A DNA stretch of 64,000 nucleotides. Origin: Rhynchospora pubera (lineage: Eukaryota; Streptophyta; Magnoliopsida; Poales; Cyperaceae). Shown here in pieces: positions 12,834-24,925 of this stretch (positions are counted from its first letter, which is position 1; each line of letters begins with the position of its first letter). Location of the stretch: positions 166,008,574 through 166,072,573 of the forward strand of contig CM051461.1 in assembly GCA_028095005.1 (NCBI GenBank), given 5' to 3'. Under the pieces are notes generated by a model. The model was not told where the DNA came from and did not search any database. It saw only the letters and a list, made by a program, of their open reading frames with translations. Both the position numbers and the translations under genes were made by a program.

Positions 12834-14594
12834 TGTTAGAAAGTGTGCTAATTTTCATTTTTATGCTAATTACCAATTAATTAACCAAGCAAACATAGCA
12901 CACACAAGATCTAGTACACAAGCTATTCAAACACACGAGAAAAAGGGGAAATCGATACCTCCCGCGAAATCGTATTCGCGGGGCTCGACCAAGGCATGGG
13001 AATCGATGGCGTGCCTTCTCCACCGTCTCCACCACGTCTCGTAACCGCCCTCGAGTCCACCAAGGAGGATTAATCACGTTCTACAAGATACGTGCTAGCA
13101 TACCCAAAGAACAAGCCTAATCCCTATGGTTTTCTCTCTTGCATCAATCAACAACCTTGATTTAGTGGAGAGAAAATAGCTCAACACATGAGCAAATGAG
13201 AGGGAGAGAGGAGGAAGGTGGCGGCCTCATGGGAGGGAATGAGAGGAGAGAGAAAGCTAGGTGGAGGCTCTCATAAGTGGTCCTTATATAGAGCACAAAA
13301 CCTAATTGACCTCTTGAATAATTACAACTATGCCATCTCACCTACCACCATATTGGGCAGCCACGTTTTGGGCCTATTTGGGCCACTTAATCCACTCAAT
13401 TTAGTCTCTAATTCTATTAATTAAAGCCTCATTTATTTGCTCTTTAATTGGGCTATCTATTTGCTATTTAAATAACGGCCCAATTAATCAATATAACCAT
13501 TTATATTGATAAGTGTTGAACTAAATTAATTATTAACTCATTAATAATTATTTTAGGATTAGTTAATGCATTAAATTATTTCTATATGATCCATTGACTT
13601 AATTAATTATAACGGTTCGCAACGGTATATAATTAATTAATCAATCTTATCATATTTCCACAGAACCTACTGTTGTGAATAAATAAATAATGCACTGTGT
13701 GATTAATGTCCTATTTGTGTGACCCTTTGAGGATTTATGCTATGTTGGCCATGGAATTAAATCGTTATTTAATTCCAATAATCATAAGCGGTATCTAGCA
13801 ACACGTTATGACTCCCAATTCGCATAAATAGTGTACTGCTACAATATTTCAATCCTGCATAAGAGAATAAATATGTTTCTCTATTTTGATTCTTATGTCG
13901 CACGATATCATCGTATAATCCAAGATAGGAATGTGTCATTCTTGCAGATTATACGTTTCTTGATCTAGAGATAATTGTATAAAGTTGCATGCAAACAATC
14001 TATCTCCATCAAGGGGCCCAAACAGATATCGTCACTCACTAAGTGAATTAATGAGGGACATACGGTTTTCTTGATGATTAACTTTTCCCCGCACAATTCA
14101 AGAGAACATAAATAAAGTCCGTATAGCAGCCCTTATCGGGAATCAGCGGTAGACAGTATTTATTGAACCTATCCTCATGTGGAAAAGATAAACATCTCAA
14201 ACTTAGAACCAAAATCACAACGAAATAAACAATGACACATAACACAATCCATATGTTTATTTCGATGGGTCAAGTCCTGTGCTATGTTCCATAACATACA
14301 CATATGCAACTAAGTTGGTAACTCTTTACCTATGATTAGTAGAACTTAATCATCACTTAACTTGCATACTAATCTTTTATGATAATTAATGTTCCTTGTT
14401 AATTATCAAGATTATGGACCGTTTAGATTTATTATTGTCATTCTAAAGAATGATCAACAGAGATCTACAATTCAGATCCTCAACCTGAATGATCTGTCAA
14501 TAATAAACCTAGGAACAGATGATAAAATCTCATCCAAAACATAAACTAATAATTAAGTCATTAAATTATTGACTTCTAGGACATAACTCTAACA
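12834..14594 (-). repeat. 5' LTR of the retrotransposon
   Basis: 1761 bp, practically identical to the left-hand LTR. On the minus strand a TATA-type box CTATATAAGG lies at 13282-13291, a plausible promoter for the element's transcript. The short open frames inside the LTR (for example 12877-13077) exist identically in both LTRs and have no known domain. Confidence 0.95.
13282..13291 (-). promoter_or_regulatory. Putative TATA box of the LTR promoter
   Basis: CTATATAAGG on the minus strand inside the 5' LTR, with the same sequence in the 3' LTR at 5356-5365. The position agrees with a start site further left and a repeat region within the LTR. This is inferred from sequence only. Confidence 0.6.
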
Positions 14595-14599
14595 TTGAC

Positions 14600-15720
14600 A
14601 GTATATGATTTGCCCTTTACCTTGCCAAAAGGCAGCGACACGTATGCAGCTGAATCGGGTTTGGAGTTTGAAGAAGCAACTTATTCTTGATGCTCAACAA
14701 CTTTTAGTAATCACAAAGCCAATTGTGTTGTGTAATAAGATTGAATTTCTATTTCTTATATTGCATTTTTTTATTGTTTTATCTTTTTTGGAATTATTTT
14801 TTTTTATTTGGCTCCAGAGTTGATGTTCAAATTTTGTGTCCATGCATGTAAACAATTGGGTTGATCGAGTTTCAATTTTTGTGCCATATATACAATTGTT
14901 CTGAGCCAATCGAGCTAACCACCAACCAGATGATAGACGTAGTCGCTAAGAGGTTTTGTTTTACTAATATTAATGAGTTTTTCCATAAACGACTACGTCT
15001 TAAGGTTTAATATACGAAGACTAAAATGGTTAGTATAAAACATATATGGTTAGACAAATTCATACAATTATTCATGGTTGAGCACGAGAAATAAATAAAA
15101 TTGCAGTAAAAAAAATTGAACACAAAACCATATGATCATACTATATAATAATAAAATAATCATTACAAATGATAATCAGTTATTGAGATTTGAAAAATTC
15201 ATATAGAACAAATGATATCGATTTGTTGCAACCAACTGATAATAAAGAAAATAATAAAATTTTATATATTTATTTTTTTCATAATTTATATATTTGCACT
15301 ATGGTTAATAGATGTAATAAATTGAACTGCGATAAAATATACTATAATAGTAAAATTAGAAAAAAAAAGACGAGTGAAAACATAGGTCGCGCAACGCGCG
15401 ACAGCCCCTACTAGTATGTATAAATTTTACATATTGGGTTACTTTAAAATTCTATGAAGCAAATGATATCCTGAACATTTGACGAATTATTTAAAATTAT
15501 TTACATTTTCTCGTATTTTAAGGATTTTCATTATAAAAAAAAAAATCAACAATCAAATATCATAGACTCATAGTGCATACATGTATTAGTATGATTTGCA
15601 AATAAATTCATGCATCCAGAGCTTGTCAAAGACAATATATGGTCCGCACGGAAATCAATAACTCATTTCTATTTTCGTAATTCCAAAAAACATCTTCAAC
15701 TTTAATTAATCTAATTCCTA
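14600..15720. other. AT-rich intergenic DNA, nothing recognised
   Basis: Short frames only, including a 72-codon frame at 14605-14823 that ends in a hydrophobic T-rich stretch and looks like chance. A stretch with CGCGCAACGCGCGACAG occurs at 15389-15405 in otherwise AT-rich DNA, with no further context. Confidence 0.5.
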
Positions 15721-15726
15721 CATAGA

Positions 15727-15906
15727 GGGGTCGTTTGATTCGCTTAGGAATTTAGAGAATTTGGAGAAGTTGCAATTCCTAGGAATAAATTTATTGAGAA
15801 GTGTGTAACTTTGTGAAGAGTTTGGATTATTTATAATAAATTTATGGTAGGAATATGAAATTCCTCAAATTTCTTGGAGAATTCGGTTCTTTCTACAAGG
15901 CGAACC
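15727..15906. mobile_element. Degenerate Tourist-like MITE
   Basis: The ends GGGGTCGTTTGATTCGC and AAGGCGAACC are imperfect inverted repeats. The core GTGTGTAACTTTGTGAAGAG followed by TTTGGATTATTTATAATAAA is shared, in this or the reverse direction, with the elements at 27394, 30896, 45251, 49312 and 52204. This places it in the same family. The target duplication is not clear. Confidence 0.6.
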
Positions 15907-17040
15907 TTGATGTTTGATATAACTGCTGTATTAATTGATGAGAATATAATTATATAAACTCTGCCGGGACAGATAGTTAGGGTTCTAACAATATCTTGTT
16001 TTCAATAAAAAAATGTAATTATTTGTACATGGCAATACATATATATAATAATTAACAGCATAAATTCAGCCTGCGTGATATATATATTTAACAAGCTAGT
16101 ATGAACACAAGATAAATCAAGTGTATAACACAATCGTTATCATATCAGTTGTTCAATTGACGCAACTTAAAGACTGCAAGTCTTTAGTCAATTATAAACA
16201 AATTGAAAATTTCATAGAATGGACAATGGTGTCCCAACGGGACCGGACAATATCAGGTGTATATATCTGCTTCAGGTGTACGTATCTCTGAGAGATCACT
16301 TGACAGTGATTATATACATTGATAATATTTCTTAAAAGTAAATTTAAATAAAGTTTAAATTAAGAAAGAATTTTATGAATATTATTTGAACATTAAGATA
16401 ACTCAGAAATTAAATTACACAATTTAGGTATTGTTTGATAAAAAAATTTCGTTTAGACTCTCAGGTACGTACTTGATGATATGTATAGCATGCAGATCAT
16501 TTGTACATTGTGAAATTCGACATTCAGAACATTATATTTGAAAATTATCAGAAATGTAAGATATATAATTGGTTGTTAAATGTTCTTCATAGATATTCAA
16601 ATTTATATCGTGGAGATCAACGATATCAGATTTGATCTATATGTATATTATGATATTATGGTAGATATTTTTGTCTTCAAAAGTTTAAATATTTTTTATT
16701 TTTTATTAGTGACCCAAAAATAGTAAAATAAACTGTTCAAATAAAAAAGGCGTTTATCTAAAAAAAAGCAAAACAAAAAAAAATAATAAAGTTTGGAATC
16801 ATATTTTTTTTACAATAAAACATATAAATTTTGGACCAGACTTTAATCGTAACCGTTCATAATTCATAATATTTTTTTCTTGAAAATCAACGATTGTGAT
16901 TTTGTATATCATCACTAGGTAAGCATGCATGTGGCATCAGTGTTGATCGACATCATTAATTGGTCATTGTGAAATTGCTCAACAAATCAAAATAAACTAA
17001 CTAAACGAAAAGTTCTTTCTAATTATTTTAATATTTTAGT
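15907..17040. other. AT-rich intergenic DNA, nothing recognised
   Basis: No frame, hairpin or repeat with clear ends was found. Confidence 0.45.
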
Positions 17041-17054
17041 TTTAAACTGGCAAT

Positions 17055-18900
17055 TATAAGTTTAGTTTGACTCTTGAGTCAACGAGCTAATTTTTAGATC
17101 TTGCATCGCCAAATAACTTTAAAATGAACACTACCTCTCTAGCTTGGCCGTTTCCTAACTTTGAGGTCAAATTTTAAATGTTCAAATTTCAACAAGCTTT
17201 TAAATTTCGTTTTTTTCGGTATGACGGTCTGGAGTTGATATAGCGGTGCGGCGTTATTTCGGTGAAAAAACGGCGAAAAAACGGTGTGCATATACGAACA
17301 TATGTGTCAAACTCATATTATACAAGTAGTCAAATACTATATTACAAGTCGAACTTCTATATTTTTTTTGAATGTGCTAATAATCTAATTATAATCTATA
17401 TACGATTGGTACTGGATCTTCTCTTTGTAACTTGCACATTCTATTTCCTATTAGAAATATAGGTAGTAAAACAAATAATTCCTCTAAAGCTCAACAATAC
17501 GACAATAGTACAATACTAATTAATTAATCCTTAACATCCAAATATCCAACTTAACAACAATTCATACGACAATACAATAGTAATCTCTAAAGTGATAAAG
17601 TCTAATCCATACGACAATAGTACAATACCAAATACCAAAATGATTAAATTATCTCCGTTTTTTCACCGCAAAACGAAATATTTTCGCCGAAATAATGGCG
17701 TTTTTTCGAAAATAACGCGTTACGAATTTTTTGGGTTTGAAACCGTAACGGTGGTGCGTTTTTGTCCGAAATACCGAAATTTTCGAAAAAACGGCGTTAT
17801 TTCGCTGAAATTTAAAAGCTTGAATTTCAAAATTTAAATTTTCGAATTATTTTTTTTTATTTCAAAATTTCGAATTTTAAATTTTCAAACTTTAAAATTT
17901 TAAATTTTCGAATTTCAAAATTTCAAATTTCAAACTTTTTTAAAATTTTAAAATTTTAAAATTTTCGAATTCTAAAATGTCTAAATTAAAATGAATGTTA
18001 TAAGTGAATGCATGTATTTCGGTCACTAACTTTTATCTATCATGCCAAACAACAATTACTAACTTTAAGTTAGCACTAATATTTACTAACTTTAACCTCA
18101 AGCAAAAAGCCAAAAATGCTAATTTGAATCCTTGATCCCAACTTTGAGGGTCCGTTTAACAATGACAAGTTTAGTTTGACTCTTGGGTCACGAGCTAAGT
18201 AGGTTATTCTAAGACAGGGGCAGAATGAAGTTTAAACACCTTGCATCGCCAAACAACTTTGGGGTCAACAGAATTAGCACTATCTTCCTAACTTGGCCAC
18301 TCCGTATACAAAAAAAGGAAATAGATTAGTATTGATGGATTTGCTGTAATTTTAAATTTCAAAATAAAAAATTTGAAATTTTAATATTCCAAAATTTCAA
18401 ATTTTAAATTTTAAATTTTAAATTTTCAAATTTCAAACTTTAAAATTTCAAAATTTTCAAATTTCAAACTTTAAAATTTCAAAATTTTCAAATTTCAAAT
18501 TGAAATTTTCAAACTTCAAATTTTCAAATTTCAAATTGAAATTTTCAAACTTCAAATTTTCAAAATTTAATATTTTCAAATTTCATATTTTAAATTTTCA
18601 AATTTTAAGTTTCACTTTTTCAACTTTAAAATTTAAAAAATTTTATTTATTTTTTTAAAATTCTACTTTTTAAAATTAAAAAAATTTTAAATTTCAACTT
18701 TTTAAAATTTCAAGATTTAAAATTTTCGAATTCTAAAATATCTAGATTAAAATGAATGTTATAAGTGAATGTACGTTCACTTTGATCACTAATTTTGACC
18801 TATCATGGCAAACAACAATTACTAACTTTTATCAACTTTAACCTCAAATACTAATAAAAAAATGCTAACTTTAACTCTTGTTCTCGCTGAACTTTGATGT
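17055..18900. repeat. Degenerate duplicated blocks with AAATTT low-complexity arrays
   Basis: A segment containing AAGTTTAGTTTGACTCTTG and CTTGCATCGCCAAA occurs twice (from about 17059 and from about 18167). A second segment, AATGAATGTTATAAGTGAATG followed by CAAACAACAATTACTAACTTT, occurs twice (about 17990 and 18755). Each second segment is preceded by a long array of AAATTTCAAA/TTTTGAAATT-type words (17810-17975 and 18345-18740). Around 17219-17810 lie inverted CGGCGTTATTTCG and CGAAAAAACGGCG words. The whole looks like old, partly tandem duplication of transposon-derived DNA. Confidence 0.55.
18345..18740. repeat. AAATTT-type near-palindromic simple array
   Basis: Almost pure A/T with rare single C or G, built from TTTCAAA, AAATTTT and TTGAAA words. 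Around 18490-18560 a unit of about 43 bp (TCAAATTGAAATTTTCAAAC followed by TTCAAATTTTCAAAT) is repeated in tandem. No coding sense. Confidence 0.75.
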
Positions 18901-19350
18901 TCCCAGTGTGAACTCCGACTTTTCCTCCCATTCAACTATCAACGTAACTCTCAGCATAGAAGGTTGGAGAAGGTGTATATATCAAGATGTTTGTGGTAAT
19001 ATGGGAATAAGCAGAGGAGAGAGAAATTTAGGAACTGATGGAAGAACAATTTTTTAATTGCGAATATTTATTTGGTGGGATTAGAGATTAAAGTTACTAT
19101 TTTGAGATGAAATTAGTAAATTTTAGTTTTAATGTGAGTACTAATTTCGTTGATCTCAAACTCATTTTAATTGTAGACTAACAAGTTTGATTACTAATTT
19201 AAAAGTTAGCCTAAACTCATGCATGCCAAACGCAAGCATGCATATATGTCCCATCGAATAAAGACAGCAACTTCTTTTTTTCTTTCGCACCTGCTAGCTA
19301 CTAGTGAGACTTGAACCTATTAACTTTAGATAAACGACGAAGCCATATAC
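18900..19350. other. AT-rich intergenic DNA, nothing recognised
   Basis: No gene, and no repeat with clear ends. Confidence 0.45.
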
Positions 19351-19353
19351 CAT

Positions 19354-19516
19354 TGTTTTTAAAACCGTACTGGCACCCCTACCGGCCAGTTGGTCGAAAT
19401 CCAATATTTTTCTCGTATTTTTTCGAATTTTTCTGTATTTCCTCTCACAGTATCGGATAGGTTACTGTTCTGGTTCTTAACGAAATTTTCCGGTATCCAG
19501 TACGGTTTTCAAAACA
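19354..19516. mobile_element. Short inverted-repeat element, family uncertain
   Basis: The ends are TGTTTTTAAAACCGTACTGG and CCAGTACGGTTTTCAAAACA, which pair at 19 of 20 positions. The interior is AT-rich with no frame. Target duplication not resolved, so the superfamily is open. Confidence 0.6.
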
Positions 19517-19829
19517 CTTCCAGAGACTAATATTGCATGTTCTAGATTCCCACTTTCAAGAATAATTTTTTGATTAAGATCATATGCTAAATAAATCAAT
19601 AGAAAAGGAAGCGTCATGCCCCGACGGCCACAGGGTTACTGAAATACTTGAACAAGAGCGTTATATTTATGTCTCTGTCCAACACAAAACAAAAATAATT
19701 GTCTTCTTATATTATATATATCCCTGCCCAGACAATTTGATATTTAGATCATGTATGACATCAATTTAGGTTGAATTAAAAATTCAATGTCTCACACGTA
19801 TAAGTAACGTATTGCAAATTATATACATG

Positions 19830-21396
19830 TAGGGCTGTCAAACGTGTACAACGGACACGGAAATGACAACTTTCGTTTCCGTTCCGTTATATTGCACGTA
19901 ACTTTTTTTAATTTCGTTTAATGTTCCGTAATTATAGCGGAAATGAAATTTGTTACGTTGTACGTTCCGTCCATAAAGAACGGAAGAACGTAACTAACGT
20001 TTAATTTTTTTTCCGTAGACAATACAGAATTCACAATTTCACAAGCCCAAAATTTGAAAAAAAATGAACGAAATAAAACAACAAAATGACAAGTTCAATA
20101 TTCCAAAAACAAAATTAAAGGAAAAAGGGTATCATGTGATAAGCTCTTTAATTCTTTCTTCTTAATTTTTTATTTCTCAAAGCATCCAACAGATTTATCA
20201 TGGCCACTTGCTCCTTGAAAGTGCCCCTCTGCCCTCTTGTTCTCCAACTGGAGTAATAAGACAAAAAAAAACTCATTAATCGGATGTCAAATACACTATA
20301 CAACTCCATACATAGACAAAAAAAAGGAGAATTATTTATAGAATGAAAATACTCAAAACATACAACTCATATCAATAAGGACAAACAGCTGGGTTATGTT
20401 CATGTGAACTGCTAGAAATTACATGTCTGGTCTGGCTGCTTAATTAAATTTGTCTATAACAGAAAAATGAAATAGGTAGCAGCAGCAAAATTCAACAAGA
20501 ACCAACATAGAATAACAATCAAAACCAGATTATTGAAATTGGAGAAAACTAATCAAAAAAATCAGACAAAAATCTAAATACCTACTTATTTATAACACTC
20601 GAAATTACCAATTTCCGAAAATTGGTAAATTCGCACAAAATCCTAAAAAATTCTCAAAAATCAAGTATCACAGACAAAGAAAGAGGACCCAAACCTGAAA
20701 TTCTTTGAGAAGGGAGCCGCAAGAAGTCATCTTTGCTCTAGGAGGGAAAGGAGAGAAGAAATTAGTTCGAAAACCCTAACTTCGCTCATTTCGATTTCGC
20801 ACCTTTCTCTAGTGGTGTCAAGTTCTTTACTTCTCAGAAAGAGAGAAAGAAGATGCTTGAGAGAGAGACATTGAATAGTTAGGCGATATGGGGTTTGGGG
20901 GTGGTGCTCGGCAGCTCAGGTCAGAGGGAGAGATAAGGCGGAGGGAGAAAGAGAGAGTGGTGGTGTCACGGTCTTGGGTTGGTTCAGATCTTGACAGGTG
21001 GGGTTGTGCCGTTGTGGTGAGGGGTTCCATCGGAGATGAGAGGGAGGTGAGCGAGGGTTTGGCGAGTGAGGGAAGAGAGAAAGAACGAAAGAGAGAGAGA
21101 GGAGAACCGTTCGTCTGTGCTGTGCGGCTAGGGTATTTCCTCTCTCCTCTATTTCTCCGCCTTTTTTTGGTCTGCAATTCTTCGATTTTAAAACGATGCA
21201 ATTGGGAACGGAATAACGTGGAACGACGGAACGGAATCAGCCCATTTCGTTTACGTTCCGTCCTTACCAACGTAAATGGTTTCATTTCCGTTTCTGTTTC
21301 GTTGAGTGAAACGTAACCAAATTTCGCTCCGTTTCCGTTCCGTTTTGGACGGAACGAAACGGAAACGTGCGAAACGGCATGAAATTGACACCCCTA
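19830..21396. mobile_element. Non-autonomous hAT element, 1.57 kb, with GC-rich cargo
   Basis: Ends TAGGGCTGTCAAAC and GAAATTGACACCCCTA form a hAT-type inverted repeat. An exact 8-bp target duplication TATACATG flanks it (19822-19829 and 21397-21404). The subterminal parts are full of CGTTCCGT/ACGGAACG words. The right half (about 20700-21180) is GC-richer and looks like a gene start: a telo-box-like AAACCCTAA at 20771-20779, and overlapping open frames of 142 codons (plus, 20888-21316) and 152 codons (minus, 20827-21285). These frames are rich in R, E, S and P and carry no transposase motif I can recognise. It may be a deletion derivative of an autonomous element or may carry a captured host 5' region. 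Confidence 0.88.
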
Positions 21397-21404
21397 TATA
21401 CATG

Positions 21405-22849
21405 GAATAACACGCGTTCATGGTTTATAGGTCTAGTGACATCACCATAGATTCATAGAAGAATTTAGTACTTCCATTTTTTTTTCCATTTCCTTGGATT
21501 CTTAAAGATTTCGAATTTCGATGGATATGATCTAGACAAATTATTAAGGTAAACTTTTCAACTTCCAAATCCTTGGCCCCCAAGATTTGGCTACTGAGTG
21601 ACAGTAGTGCTTCACCTACTTTGGATGTAGTTATGTAGCCGGTCAAAATTTGGTATCACCTATTTCAAGCTTTGATATTAACAACATTTGCTTTTTTCTG
21701 TCAAAAAACTCAAAATTAGAATTGGTCTGGCTTCTACTTTCAAGACTGGTCAACTTGCATTATGCTTCAAGAACATATATATCCCATATGATATATCTAC
21801 GTACCGTGGATCATATACGGTCCCACGACCTGGAGACGTAACAATTAATTGTAGTGCATGTGCTGATCACTTGGTCATATTCTTCCCAACGACTAATTGA
21901 TCTTTTACTAGTTAGTGTTGATATTTGTGACATTATTATTGCAAATTAAATTATAAAAAGATTAATTACACATCAATAGTTGCATCAGGTGCTGTAATAA
22001 AATTAGTGGAACAAGTTGGAAATAGGATACAAAAGCACCGTTCAATACTAAAACTATCTTAACCTTTTTTTTTTTTTTTAAAAAAAGACTAATAAAGCTA
22101 ACAGGAATATGTGTCACTTTATCATCCAAATAAGCAGGAAGTGATCAAATTGGAAAACAATTATAATTACTTCTGGAGTAATAATTGATTACACTTTTTC
22201 CTTGACTCCAGTTCAAAATAAAAGTACCAAGAAACTTTTCTCGTTCAACACATATTTGTGAAGTAAGCAATTAGCTATGGTGAAAATCAAGACGATTAGG
22301 TGGGTGCGCTGCAATAGAATATATTAATTTAATTTGCATGGCAAATTGCAACTAATTTAGTCTCAGAAACAGTACACAATTAGTAACAGCGCCGAAGCTG
22401 TGGGGACTAGAGTACCTCCGAAAGGGACGTCAAAGCTTTACACACAAGATATAATTAATTAATTTTGCAGGAGGGTAACCTGATAGTAGGAAACTAGGAA
22501 TAGAACCAACGGGATACTACTATACTAGTTCATGAATTGCCAACATCGAGTGTATCTTTTGAAATGCTTGTATAGTAAATTAGTAATAGTTGTATTGTTC
22601 GATAACTAAATATTCTTTGTAGTTTCGTAAGCTCTAACGTAATACTTGGGCCGTTACCACTGCTGCAATAATAAGACCAACCCAGTGAACCCACCAAGCA
22701 ACACCCGTTATTATTATGCGCTAGGCTATGTAATTGGGCCAGATCATCGTCTGGGCCCAATAAACCCAATTTGTCAGGTGTGATCCAGTAAAGTTCTTCC
22801 TCATCGAACTATCTAGAAAGAAAGACAACCCTCTCCGACTCGCTCATAT
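21405..22849. other. Intergenic DNA ending in the likely original CPN10 promoter
   Basis: Nothing gene-like in 21405-22600. The last 230 bases contain TGGGCC/GGGCCA motifs (about 22628, 22736, 22752), known as Site II elements in promoters of many plant housekeeping genes. This sequence ends exactly where the Mutator-like element begins, and the gene resumes on its far side, so this was probably the proximal promoter of CPN10 before the insertion. Confidence 0.5.
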
Positions 22850-23687
22850 CCCCTTCTGGGGAGTCGGATCCTCTGGTCGGCGTGTTAAAAACGACCAGGT
22901 GGTCGTTTCCTAATCCGAGCCGTCGGATAAAAACGGATGGTCCGATCTGCTGCGGATCAAAAACTCCATCAAAACAATAATAAAAAAAACACGTATATGA
23001 AATACAAATTCGTATCCTCTCCCCCGCGTGTAGAGTCGAGTGCATAGGTTCTGGAGAAGACGGGCTACATTTTCTTGCTTGACGGGTTCGCACAGTAACG
23101 GGTTTGGATCCGTTATCGGTTCCGACCATGACAACTCAAAGGAAGGGATTCATTAGCATCGTGACATCGAGTAGAAGGCGATGGTGAGATCGATTTGCGG
23201 TGCGTTGGCGCCCCTTGGTGGGAGCGCCACTAACTGGCACGACGTTACAGTGGGATGGTACGGCATGATCTAGAGAGGTTATACTATACCAGGAAAGTGT
23301 GGTTTTGCATCAAGGCTGTAAGGAAAGCTACTCTGTCAAGTCAATTGATTGTGGGAGCGTTCAACCTAATTGGGGTATTAAGGATTGTATGAGGTTGATT
23401 TGGTACTAGTAACGTATGAGGGAGGTGGAAAAATGGTAGAAGGGTTTAGATTGCTAGTCAATCTTGAGAACAACTTATAACCTATCAATCATGCATAAAT
23501 GTTTCATCTCTATACTTGGGCATATACTATCATGCAATATCAACATTTTGCAATGATAAAGGAATGCTATCTCATTTTGAGAAATCTGAAGTTCTAATTA
23601 TCTCATTTTACAAAATAGCACTAAATATCATTCATACAATTAAAAGGTTAAAAACTTATGAAATTCTAATTAGCTCCAATGATATGT

Positions 23688-23738
23688 TATGGTCATTTCT
23701 TAATAACTAGCTGGGTCATTTCTTAATAACTAGCTGAG
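23688..23738. repeat. Short tandem duplication inside the MULE
   Basis: The unit GGTCATTTCTTAATAACTAG occurs twice in a row, followed by a partial third (GAGTCATT). It is likely replication slippage. Confidence 0.8.
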
Positions 23739-24372
23739 TCATTAAACATGCTAATTTTTTGACTGAATCCTTTCGAAATTGTGCTTGTAAGTCTATACAT
23801 AATCAGTAAGGTGCTGAGGAGCTCAAGAGTGATAATGAAACATGCTAAACAAACGATATGATAAGATAATTATGTGTACCAGTAGTTCATGTGTACCATG
23901 AGTTCCACACTCTTGCACTATACTCAAAGACACTTGATATGATAAGTAAACGATACATAGGTACATAGGCACTGGTACACAGCAAGATAAGTACACAACA
24001 AGATAGGTACATAGGTATAACACAGGTACTGGTACCTGATGTGGGCGCATTTTTCTATTCATCTATTACAAGCACAAAGGATAGATTACAAACAAATTAC
24101 AAATAGAAATTTACAAGTCATCTGCAAGCACGATTTACAAACAAAATTTATCAAATTAGTACAAACATTGTTAAACACAAACAAAAATTACCAAATTACA
24201 TAGACTACAAGCATAGTTTACAAGCGTAGATTACAAGATTAAACATAGATTAACAAGAACATAGACAACAAGCACGATTTACAAGTCATCTATTACAAGC
24301 ATTCTAATCATCCTTTAAAAGCATCATCCATTAATAAAAAAAACATCTACTACAAGCATTCCAATCATCATT

Positions 24373-24925
24373 TTAATATAGATTAAACATAGCACCTAAA
24401 GCAAACAACAATGCTACTTCAGGCATCTTCTTGAGCCAATCTCGAAAGATGTGCACCTCAAACTCAGCCGAGCAAGCATCGATCTCCTCTAGACTGTGCG
24501 AGGCGAGATCGATCAAATCAGCGTTGGCTCGAGGTCGAAGTAGGGTCTGGCCCCGTTACTTCTCGCTTGTTCCCATCGAGGTCGATGGCGAAGAGGCGCA
24601 ATATCTGTTCGGAAACCTTGGCAGAGTGAGACGCTGTGTCGGAGGCGGAGGCGGTGGATCTGAAGATTTGGTGCTTGGAAACAAGCGATGATAGGAGCGC
24701 CGATCCGGCGCAGAGGATTCCGTATTTGAAGAGGAGATAAGCTTTTGAAGGTCTGAACTTGTGGATCGAAGGTGGGAGGAGGGGACGGATTGAGGATGCG
24801 TATACGAGCATACGAAGAGGAATCCGAAAAGCGTATACTGCGTTTTTCTTTTTCGACGGAAGATTGATCCTCTGCGCATCCGTCCGTCCGTTTAAATCGG
24901 ACGGTTCAGATCCGAAAACGACCAC
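24373..24925 (-). pseudogene. Unidentified captured gene fragment inside the MULE
   Basis: Minus-strand frame 24925-24518 begins within the element's inverted repeat and reads through a region with low-complexity proline and serine but also a plausible amphipathic stretch (FKYGILCAGSALLSSLVSK, then VSEQILRLFAIDLDG). Just beyond its stop, another frame (24555-24373) reads LIDLASHSLEEIDACSAEFE and ends with a hydrophobic tail. The two may be one original protein broken by a frameshift or by capture of several exons. I do not recognise the family. The 107-codon frame 24879-24556 overlaps it and is probably a shadow. Confidence 0.35.

Larger units (their letters stand above)
4908..14594 (-). mobile_element. 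Complete non-autonomous Copia-type LTR retrotransposon
   Basis: Two 1761-bp direct repeats (4908-6668 and 12834-14594), each starting TGTTAG and ending CTAACA, bound a 6165-bp interior. The flanks carry a 5-bp target duplication TTGAC (4903-4907 and 14595-14599). Orientation is minus: the primer site TGGTATCAGAGC, complementary to initiator tRNA-Met, lies at 12821-12832 beside the right-hand repeat, and the purine tract AAGTGGGAGAT lies at 6669-6679 beside the left-hand one. The interior encodes no long protein. Only eroded pol traces remain on the minus strand, such as a Copia RNase H-like stretch (7082-7134) and a KTAF reverse-transcriptase-like stretch (about 7900-8005). I counted three differences between the repeats. 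A young insertion with a dead interior implies that another element supplied the proteins. Confidence 0.95.

Noticed and set aside
12817..13424. Open frames inside the LTR (for example 12817-13044, 12877-13077 and 13218-13424)
   Set aside because: They occur identically in both LTRs, have no domain and overlap the promoter region of the element; treated as chance frames.
20827..21316. The 152- and 142-codon overlapping frames as host genes
   Set aside because: Both lie within a proven hAT element, overlap in opposite directions and are of biased R/E/S/P composition; kept only as element cargo.
22809..23134. Minus-strand frames of 106 and 74 codons
   Set aside because: They run across the MULE end and its flank and have no domain; frames created by GC-rich terminal sequence.
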